Part shown: positions 24,355-31,910 of the stretch, piece after piece
Layout of the letters: each line of letters opens with the position of its first letter
How positions within the stretch are numbered: position 1 is the stretch's first letter
DNA from: Ectocarpus siliculosus
Lineage: Eukaryota > Sar > Phaeophyceae > Ectocarpales > Ectocarpaceae
Direction of reading: 5' to 3'
Length of the DNA stretch: 31,910 nt
Assembly (NCBI GenBank): GCA_000310025.1
Contig: FN649727.1
Span: 2,877,797-2,909,706 of the forward strand
Program-made: the position numbers and the translations under genes
The notes under the pieces: model-generated
Databases searched by the model: none
Seen by the model: the letters and a program-made list of their open reading frames with translations, nothing else
What the model was told of the DNA's origin: nothing

Positions 24355-25367
24355 GGCACGACGAAGAAACGCCATCGCATTGAGTACGTTTTGGGCGTGC
24401 TTCCAAGGATGTATCCCCGCCATGGGATCACGCGTCCAGTTGTTTAGCCACGTATGATCAGCCGAATGATGCAACCCAAAATGTCTCCCAATTTTTTGCA
24501 ACGGACGCGTCCTCCCCCGTTCGGCGAACAGACCGACGACCTATTGTATGCGGTGTTGCTGGTATGTATGTTGTTTTGGACACGCGTTGTATGTGCAAAT
24601 TGCGTTGTGACTATGCAGTAGGCACGAGTTGCTGGCGTGATTCCCTCTTGTATTCATGGGTTCGGTCCCTTGTAATTGCGCTAATCTACACTGAACCTTG
24701 TGTGTAAGTCGACAAAGGACGAAAGGCAGACTACGTATCTACAATGCAATTTAATTCCGAAGCTTGCTCGTTGTACATTTAGAGCCGGTCTTGAGGTATG
24801 TACATACACACTGACACCGGCAATACCGCTTACAGGGAGGTGTACGCACGCAATTCTACCTTCCATGCACAGGAACGTTGCAATGCTCTTCGTACAAAGT
24901 GCTGCTGCTGCGTTTCTACTCTTTCTTTCGATGGCAATGCACAACGAGCGACCGAGATCATGAATATTAGTGTGGGTTCGCGTGAGAAACACACCCATCC
25001 CATGCCAATGATACCACTGACCGGACGACCTTATTTAAGGGCGCACAGTGGTACTTTCGCCTCCTAGCAAAGCACGTGATCTATGCGATGCCTTACGTGC
25101 TGCTTGTGGTCTACGTACTTGCTGCTGCTGTATGCTTACATGCAAACATCCAGGGTTGTACAAGCGTCTGCACAATAGGCGTCAACTCTCGATACATCGC
25201 GTAACCCCGCCCCGCCACGCACACCACCGTCCCCAACCTGAAAAAAACGGCATGGAATGACCACACCGACAATAAACTCGTCTTTGAGGGCACCGTCCGT
25301 GAAAATACAGGGGAGGTCTGAGGGGGGATGAACCATACGAGCGACCCTCTCAGCACTGTGGGCCGGA

Positions 25368-25382
25368 GGGGGGGGGGGGGGG
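25368..25382 (+). repeat. G15 homopolymer upstream of CEP57-like exon A
   Basis: Fifteen consecutive G bases lie about 190 nt before the first confident exon of the CEP57-like gene, on its sense strand. Confidence 0.95.
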
Positions 25383-25569
25383 AGAGGGTGCACCCTCCCT
25401 CGCTCCTAATACCTGTTCATGTGCCATGGAGGACTGTCCGGTCTGGCTTTGGCCCACATGGGAAATTTTGAAACGTCTGGTCCAAAGCTTTACTGCGGCT
25501 GTTGTTACTCAGAGGCGTATTTATGTATTTTGTTTGCCTTGGTTTCGTCTTATCGCCTCCTTCTCTCAG

Positions 25570-26193
25570 GCCCTTCGTCCGCTCGAGGACGGCGGCGGCG
25601 GCGGCGGCGGCGGCAAAGACACAAACACCGACCGGAAAGAACGATCAACGGGGCCGCATCTCTTCTCCTCCTCTTTCTCCGAAGTCTCTCCTTCTTCGAA
25701 GAAGGTTCCGGCGGCGGGGGCGGGGGCGACGGGGATTCGCATCGGCACCGCCGGCTTGTCGTCGCCATCGTCGTCGTCGTCGTCAGTGCAGCGGCAAGAG
25801 AGGGGCCGGCAACGGTACCGGAGGGATAGCGAGGAGATGCTGAGGAACCAACAGTGTTCGTCGCCGACACGGGTACACCTACGACGAACAGGTATGTACG
25901 GAAGGAAAAAATGTTTTTCTTGTCATCTATTCCAAGGGCAAGGGTGTACGGTAGGCAGAAGTGACCTACCTAACTGTTCTTAATTCGAAAAAACTCATCG
26001 CACAAAAAACGACGACCGACGATTCAGGCAGCATCGAGATCGAGCGCGGGGGCCGGGTCGAGACGACGCCGTCTTGGTCCTCACCCTTGCACCTGTCTAC
26101 GTCTCGCGAGCTGCTAGGAGAAGGAGAGAGAAGGAGCCGAGACAGCCCCCGCAAAGAGGGGGGCGGTAGCCTAGCCACCGCCGCTGCATCCAC

Positions 26194-26242
<49 letters not shown>

Positions 26243-29200
26243 TCCGCTTCCGTTGACGCGCAGTGGGCGGAGAGAAGTAGGCGGCCACGGGGAGGAGCAG
26301 CGGCGGCTGGAGCGGGGTTTGCACCAGATAGCGATCGCGATGGACGACGGCGACCGCAGGCTACGCTAGAGGAAGGGGGCGGCGGCGGCGGCGGCGGCAG
26401 AATATCGTGGTCCTCGTCGTCGTTGTTGGGGGGGGGGGCGAGCACGCGCGCTGGTGTCGGTAACGAGTCCCGAAGGTCTACCGGGCAAGTGAACAACAGC
26501 AGTAGCAGGTGGAGGACGGAGGCCGACGCCGACCTGTCTGATATCAAGGCCACCATGAGGCGGATCGACGGTGGGTGAGGTTGGTTGAGTTCTTGTCTGA
26601 TAAGCTGTTTTTCATTCTTGTTGTTGTTGTTGCTCCTCCGGTGGTGCTGACGGATGTTCCTGCATCCTTCTTGGGCGACTTGTTCGGTGATATCAGGTTT
26701 GCTGGTGTTTCCGAGAGTACACACGTGGCACCGTGATGTTTGTTTTTATCGCGCATTTGTTCGTCGTTCTTCAAAAGCTAAACCTGGTCAAGGATTCCTG
26801 CACGTCGTGCGGCCATGTATAGATGGCTGATGCACGTGCTGCTGCTGCTGCTGCCGCGCGCCTGATTAATCCCGATAACGGTTGCCTCGGGAGTTGGTAG
26901 AGAACAAGCAAGGCCAAATTCCCCCCCCCGCTCCGGAACGATTGGCCATCGGTGATCGGTCCTGTGGGAACAATGCTCCGTCCTCTCGAGGACGCGTGGT
27001 CAATGATCTAAGGCTGACTCTTATGGCTCCCGAAAGTTGGCCCGACGGATTTTTTTGGGCGGGCATACCCCCACCCTCTTGATTTGCCACGGATTCGACC
27101 AAGAGACAGACCTCTCACCACATCGGCACAGAGTTCTCCCTCCATGATTGTCGGATCGTCACCAGAACTTGAAGGCTGTACGCACCACACCTGTAGGCGT
27201 CTTTGAAGCTAGTGGTGGCTGCTGTGGGGTCTGTGTGTGCTGAGAAATGTCAATCCATGTGAGCAAAAGTAAGAATCCGTATGGAGAATCCGTAGGAGAT
27301 TCCATACGATAGTTTGGGTTACCTTGCCATGTCTCTACTCAACTTACCATGGCCTGAACTTGACTTCGCTGCCCAACCAACCTTTCACCGCTCTCTCCGG
27401 CAGCAGGAGCAGGAAGCGGCGGCGGCGGCGGCAGCGGCGGCTACGCGACGAGCATTAACTCCCTCGGCTTCGGTTCTTCTTCCGCTACCGGGACTGCCGC
27501 CTTAAAGGGTGTCGGCACCGCCGCAGCAGCCTCTACCGCCGCCGCCGCCGCCGGTGTTACTGCCTCACTCGACCGGGGCAGCACGATGGGGGGGAGAACC
27601 CGTGTCGCCACGTACAACGGTGCCGCTTCCGGTGGGAGCGGCGGCGGCGGCGGCGGTGGCTGGACCGGCGCGACCGGGAGACTTTATTCGTCGTTTAGCG
27701 GCGGCGGCGGCAGCGGGGGGGATATTTCGAGGGGAACGGCGGCGGCGGCGGCGGTGCCGGGATGGGGGGCGAGCGCCGGCAGCAAGGCGGTGCTTTCGGC
27801 TCTTCGCGCTCTGCAGGATAAGATACGGAAGTGAGTCGGGGTGTGGGTGTGGTGTAGGAGGGGCCGACGTTGATGGGACACCACTCCTCTTTCCATCTAA
27901 ATAGCGGTAGATGATGTGCAACCTTAGTCTTGAACGTGGGATTCGGGTGCCAGCGGGGGCACCAAGCGGTGTTCAGCCTTACGCTTTTGTGCGTCAGGCT
28001 CGGGTTGTTGTCTGTTTGAGCTGAGAGTGAGAGCCGTTGACTTTTGAGCTGCTGTTCAGTCGCTTCGACTTGAGGAAGTTGTTTTGACCGCTTTCCCAGT
28101 AAACCTGTTCGTGAACGCCAAGAGCGGTCTTCAAAGTTCGAAGGACGCATCAACAGCAGTGGCAAGAGCACGACATGCCTCCGTGTGACGATTCGAACGG
28201 CAAGGCCAAACACACCGGCAGTTCGCACCTCATGCTGCCAGACGTGGGGATCTCCACGAAGTTGCTCTCTGCGCCCGCGGGTGTCGCGCCCATCGTACAG
28301 CCTGTCGTCGAGTGTGCTTCTGCCGCAGCGACGGCAGCGGTTGCTGGCGTGTTGTTCTTTATGGCCATTTCGTTTGCTGCTGAGTACTGAGTTGTGCCTT
28401 CATTCATCGTATCGCGGCTGCCGGTTCTTGTGCCCTTGGTTTATTATAACGTCGTTTTTTTTTGGTTTTGTTTTTTTCCTACCGTGTTTTTTGCCGCCGT
28501 TAGGCTTGAGAGCGAGCGAGATCGCGCGGCGGTAGAGGCGGGCACGCTCAGGAGACAGATCGCGGCACTGCAGACGGAGAACGACCGCACCGCACAGGTC
28601 AACGCACCTAGCCAAAGCAGGCGCCGCTTCCTTCTCGCTAGTGCAACCATGTCCGTGATGCCACCACCACACCCCACTTAAGCTGCTGCCACGCTCACCT
28701 GAAGGCCATCGAAACAGATAGATACAACGGCCTGCTTTTCTTTTCAAGCATCGACGGCCAACAGGACCTAATTTAGGCAGCAAAACAATATATTCCCATT
28801 TGTTTTTGTCCATTTTCTGTCCTTATTCTTTCTGTCACCTTGTCGTGGCCCTCGGAAACTGCTTGTGGTCGCCCGTGCGCTCCGCCGATCACGCGAATGA
28901 AAAATCCGCCGATCACGGGAAATGCAGGTGCAGATGGCGGGACTGCAAGAGAAGTCCCTGGCCTCGCGGTTGGCCTACGAGAGACTGCAGGCAGACAAGG
29001 CTGCTTCGGACTTGCGGTGAGCCTAAAGCCTACAGCTAGCGTCAATGGTTTGCACAATAATAGCACTTGGCGACTCCCCCTCGGAGAGCCAAAGTTAACC
29101 AACACCGTGGAGTGGAGAGCGGCTTGTCCCGTCTTACTGCTGTGCTGGATCCCACACGCTCGGATGCGATCACCCCGCAGACTTCCAAGCGCTGTTCTGC

Positions 29201-30313
29201 TGTGGCCTTGGGGGGCCTGCACGGTTTTGTTGGTTTGCGCTGCTTGTTGCAGAGAAGGAAGGGTTTTTCGATGGGATGGGATGGGATGGGATGGGATGGG
29301 ATGAAGCCACACTCAACCTTGGCGTACGCCTCGCACCGCCTTCTCTCTTGTTTACCTCTTCCTGCCTGCTTCTGTTTTCTTTGTTTGATTTTGCGCAGGA
29401 TTCGCAAGGCGGAGGAGCAGAAGCGGCAGCTCGCCAGGGAAACGGCGTCAGCCAAGGATAAATCGGCAGCGGCAGAGGTGTAGCATCTACCGTAGGGACT
29501 TGCATTTTCAGAAACACAAACGCGTACAAATACACACATGCACAGTCCGACCTAACGGGGTCCTAGACCATGGCTTTTCGAAAGAAGCGTTTCCTGTCTT
29601 TGACCGCACCGAGACTTGCATATTTTCCTTGATCGGCCGGTTAGTGAGGTCGATGCGAATGAACACACAAACACACACGCACCTATTCAGGAAGCACGAC
29701 GGGCGGCTGAATCCCGCGTGAGGTCGCTGGAAGACCGCCTGCTGAGCCTCGGGAAGGAGGAGGAAAAGTCTAGCTCCGCGGAGGCTAAGGCGGCAGAGGC
29801 GGCTGCGAGAACGGCGAGGAGCAAGGTGAAACCGTCCAAACCGAAAGTGCAACCGTCAAAATCGAGAGTGAACCCGACGAGGATTTTTTGTTTTTTTATT
29901 CTTCTCCTCGCGTGATGGACTGGTTGCAAGCAGGAGGCGAATGTTGTTGTTGTCGCTCTCTCGCTATTACATGCAGAGGATTGTTGTCGGCGGCCCTCTC
30001 ACTATCCTTGGTCGGTGGGTGGTGCTGGTGTGTGTCGGCGTGGAAGTTGTGCTTGCGTGTTGGCGCGTGTCTCGCCCTTCTTGCTCCGTCGAATCCAGCA
30101 TACATGGGGGGCGTCCCTCGCACAAATAGGTGTACGCTGATGCATGCAGTGCATACGTGAACTGTGATGTGTACCGAGAACCACCACATAGACCGCCCCA
30201 CCTTCCACAAGGGGTTTCGTAAGATGCTCCGAAGGCGTTGTGCAGCAGGGGAACGCAGATGGAAGGCTACATATAGGGCAAGACAATCGAGTGGTTTGCA
30301 TGGCTTGTCTCTT

Positions 30314-30352
<39 letters not shown>

Positions 30353-31083
30353 GATCCTATCTCCTTTCAACTTGTCTCAAAACACATTCTGTCTCTGACC
30401 CCCCCGCCCCTGTTATGTGTTGCCCTCCCCTCTCTCTACTACACCGCCGTTACACCACGCCCTTCCCGGTCGATCTCGAATCGATCCATCCCATTGTACC
30501 TCGTTCGATTCCCATGGGTTTGGTACGACTTCCGCGGGTACGGCTGCGGGTATACACCAGGCCGATCAGGCGGACGTCTTACGGGAAAAGGTGAGCTTGG
30601 CTTGTTGTACAATTTTCGCATCTCGCGGCACCGGCCGGCCATATCACAAGAAACAAGACAGACACCGTTTAGGAAGGGTCGGTTCGACTACAGTATCTCT
30701 CGTGCTGGACGATACGTAGAGACTACCGCCGTGCTATTCGCTTATCCACATCAGCGTGTGTAGGGTTTTCGTATCATTGCCGGCGTTTTTGTGTTTCCAC
30801 TCATGTCCAGTACACAAGAACGAAGGGGGGGGGGGAGGGGGGGGTGAATGAGAAACAGGGTGGCGTTAGGAGAAAGAGGGAAGTGTGACTTGGAAGGTTA
30901 TATCCTTCCCGCGTTGTCCGTGGTTGATGGTCACCTGCCGTGTTGACGTCATGACACCAGGTGGCCCGTGTTGAGGCATCCGTCAGAGCCGAGAAGGCGG
31001 CCAGGGAGGAGGCGGAGCAAGGGTTGGAGCGAGCGCTGTCGGCGAAGGTCAAGCTGGAGCGTTTCCTGGAAGGAGTTCTGAAG
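25570..31083 (+). CDS. CEP57: CEP57-like centrosomal coiled-coil protein (partial at both ends)
   Basis: Nine exons join in phase: 25570-25891, 26028-26570, 27404-27830, 28504-28597, 28928-29016, 29399-29477, 29691-29825, 30561-30590 (only 30 nt) and 30961-31083. They encode 614 visible residues. Residues 1 to about 410 are low-complexity: Gly8, Ser-rich blocks, Ala14 and Gly/Ser stretches. Then SKAVLSALRALQDKIRK runs across an intron into LESERDRAAVEAGTLRR. This closely matches the opening of the CEP57 centrosome-localisation domain, where animal proteins have a SALKNLQ-KIRRLELER motif. About 180 residues of charged coiled coil follow (AYERLQADKAASDL, SRVRSLEDRLLSLGKEEE, VEASVRAEKAAREEAEQ). 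In animals CEP57 sits at the centrosome and anchors microtubules through a C-terminal domain, which is not in view; the last exon ends at a GTAAGA donor, so the gene must continue. The 5' end is also open. A different coiled-coil protein is possible, but the motif is specific. Confidence 0.72.
25591..25614 (+). repeat. (GGC)8 encoding Gly8
   Basis: Eight perfect GGC codons near the start of the first confident CEP57-like exon give a pure glycine run. A similar GGC run occurs near 26377-26397. Confidence 0.9.
26198..26239 (+). repeat. (GCC)14 encoding Ala14
   Basis: Fourteen perfect GCC codons lie in the second confident CEP57-like exon. A pure codon run of this length is expected to vary in number between individuals through slippage. 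Confidence 0.92.
27273..27308. repeat. Short direct plus inverted repeat in a CEP57-like intron
   Basis: GAATCCGTA occurs at 27273-27281 and 27286-27294. CGTATGGA (27278-27285) is a perfect inverted match to TCCATACG (27301-27308), which can form an 8-bp hairpin. It lies about 95 nt before the acceptor of the exon at 27404. Confidence 0.8.
28175..28390 (+). CDS. Possible 71-aa tail-anchored small protein nested in a CEP57-like intron
   Basis: The ATG has G at -3. The product has a soluble first half (MPPCDDSNGKAKHTGSSHL) and ends with one hydrophobic helix-like stretch, ATAAVAGVLFFMAISFAAEY. It lies on the same strand inside the intron 27831-28503. An 85-codon antisense ORF overlaps it. No homologue is recognised, and it may be a chance ORF. 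Confidence 0.18.
   Translation: MPPCDDSNGKAKHTGSSHLMLPDVGISTKLLSAPAGVAPIVQPVVECASAAATAAVAGVLFFMAISFAAEY
29271..29303 (+). repeat. (ATGGG)6 G-rich pentanucleotide repeat
   Basis: Six perfect ATGGG units plus ATG lie in the CEP57-like intron 29017-29398, about 100 nt before its acceptor. On the sense strand they fit the G3-N2-G3 pattern for a G-quadruplex. Confidence 0.93.
30321..30350 (+). repeat. (TC)15 dinucleotide repeat
   Basis: Fifteen TC units lie in the CEP57-like intron 29826-30560 and are followed by CCAG, so the run resembles a very strong polypyrimidine tract and acceptor. No phase-0 open exon follows it. Confidence 0.92.
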
Positions 31084-31286
31084 GTAAGAAGGGCTGTTGT
31101 CGTTGTCGGTGGTCGTGGTAGTGATGCCGGTTGTTGGGCCTGTTTGGCGCGAGCACTGCCAGGAATCCTCGAACCTCGGGACAGGCCATGCTGGTGTTGT
31201 TTTCGAAGGGAGTGTTTGTACAACGTAATGTGGTGGTGGCGGAGCACGTAGAAGGTCGGGCGTTGATTTCGCCCCCCCCCTCCCCC

Positions 31287-31484
31287 GGTGTTTGTCCCCC
31301 CCCTCGGGTTTGGGTTTTCGTCGCTTGGCAACGACGTTGTAAAACAAGCCGCCCCCCCCGGTGTTTGCCATCGGGGTTTGGGTTTTCGTCGCTTGGCAAC
31401 GACGTTGTAAAACAAGCCCCCCACTCGGTGTTTGCCATCGGGATTGGGTTTTCGTCGCTTGGCAACGACGTTGTAAAACAAGCC
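31287..31484. repeat. Three-copy minisatellite with a 39-nt palindromic core
   Basis: Identical 39-nt cores occupy 31312-31350, 31380-31418 and 31446-31484, at periods of 68 and 66 nt. The spacers between them are C-rich and contain GGTGTTTG and TCGGG. The core holds a near-palindrome, CGTCGCTTGGCAACGACG, flanked by GTTTT and AAAAC. On the minus strand two frames stay open across the array and yield repeated peptides (LFYNVVAKRRKP and FTTSLPSDENPN types). Whether these are translated is unknown. Confidence 0.93.
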
Positions 31485-31510
31485 AATTCACTTCGTGAAC
31501 TCGGCAACCA

Positions 31511-31556
31511 GGTTACCGTTTTTTTTTTACCTCGTTTTTTTTTTTTGGCGGTAACC
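31511..31556. repeat. Inverted repeat around T-rich runs
   Basis: GGTTACCG (31511-31518) is a perfect inverted match to CGGTAACC (31549-31556). The 30-nt loop is mostly T, in two blocks. Confidence 0.85.
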
Positions 31557-31580
31557 ATAATGGTGGTCGAGTAGATCATG

Positions 31581-31613
31581 TTGTGCGGGGTGGAGAAACC
31601 TCACTCCGCGCAA
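31581..31613 (+). repeat. Hairpin with 15-nt arms and a 3-nt loop
   Basis: TTGTGCGGGGTGGAG (31581-31595) can pair with CCTCACTCCGCGCAA (31599-31613) over AAA. Eleven positions are Watson-Crick, three are G-U wobbles and one is an A-C mismatch if transcribed as RNA. G-U compatibility on the plus strand hints at an RNA structure, but none is recognised. Confidence 0.6.
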
Positions 31614-31910
31614 CGGGGGATGATCGCACCACGTTGTGTTAAAATGGTCAAGCTTCCTCGAGGCAGTTACACAGTGCTTACAACTGTCTCTGGAAGTGAA
31701 AGCACCAGAAAATAAATTAAGTCATACGTAGCTGTCATCCGTACGCAAGGAAGTAAGCACAAGATGCCGAACACCCTTAGCAGGATGGCAGCTCACCCTT
31801 CATGCGACTCGCCAAATACCTCACGGCGCTTCGCGATTGGTGATGTGAGAGCCTGGTCCGGTGAGAACCCGGCGTGCTCCGTCCCGGCTTTGTAGGGATG
31901 CGAGGTCAAT

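Larger units (their letters stand above)
31084..31910. other. Right-hand end: start of the next CEP57-like intron, no exon seen
   Basis: After the GTAAGA donor at 31084 I see no further exon up to the window edge. The stretch contains the three-copy array at 31287-31484, T-rich runs and two hairpins. The remaining coiled coil and any microtubule-binding domain would lie beyond 31910. Confidence 0.5.

Noticed and set aside
25426-25569. Extending the CEP57-like CDS back to ATG 25426 without an intron
   Set aside because: The added 48 residues (rich in Trp, Phe, Cys, Val) look like translated intron and end at a clear pyrimidine-rich CTCTCAG acceptor.
30351-30420. Exon after the (TC)15-CCAG acceptor
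   Set aside because: The only phase compatible with its neighbours meets a stop soon after, and the 30-nt exon at 30561 already joins in phase.
1-31910. tRNA, rRNA and CRISPR features
   Set aside because: I checked for GGTTCRANNC-type B boxes and regularly spaced repeats. The few near-matches (for example near 24658 and 30503) have no cloverleaf around them, and the only regular repeat array is the three-copy minisatellite.

Overview
The window is nuclear DNA from an intron-rich eukaryote. The best guess is a brown alga or another photosynthetic stramenopile. This rests on short, GC-rich exons joined by GT-AG introns of about 0.14 to 2.4 kb, homopolymer G/C tracts and triplet repeats in the introns, a plant/microbe-type shikimate enzyme behind a signal-peptide-like leader (as in secondary plastids), and a centriole/centrosome-type protein, which land plants generally lack. 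Species-level assignment is an inference. No bacterial operon, tRNA, rRNA or CRISPR array was found.

Layout. Positions 1-7354 hold no gene I can support, only repeats and short random-looking ORFs, with a G20 run at the very start. Positions 12749 to 7355 (minus strand) carry a six-exon gene for a PX (phox homology) phosphoinositide-binding protein, rebuilt here as 345 aa. Its first intron is 2.4 kb. Positions 12750-13859 form a shared intergenic region of about 1.1 kb between two divergent genes. Positions 13860-21926 (plus strand) carry a complete 13-exon gene for class II DAHP synthase, the entry enzyme of the shikimate pathway (523 aa), with a plastid-type leader and all four metal-ligand residues. 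Positions 21927 to about 23.9 kb are intergenic and 3' flanking. Positions 25570-31083 (plus strand) carry nine phase-consistent exons of a CEP57-like centrosomal coiled-coil protein, with a possible extra 5' exon near 24.1 kb; the gene appears to run off the right edge. The last 0.8 kb holds a three-copy minisatellite whose 39-nt palindromic core partly resembles the lacZ-alpha/M13 primer region, plus two hairpins.

How the genes work together. The three genes have unrelated jobs: membrane-lipid recognition, aromatic amino-acid supply, and centrosome/microtubule organisation. Only the divergent PX/DAHP-synthase promoter region suggests possible co-regulation. The points most worth checking are a GC-AG intron in the DAHP synthase gene, a possible internal promoter that would give a cytosolic DAHP synthase, the CEP57 homologue itself, and the palindromic minisatellite, part of which recurs at the other end of the window.
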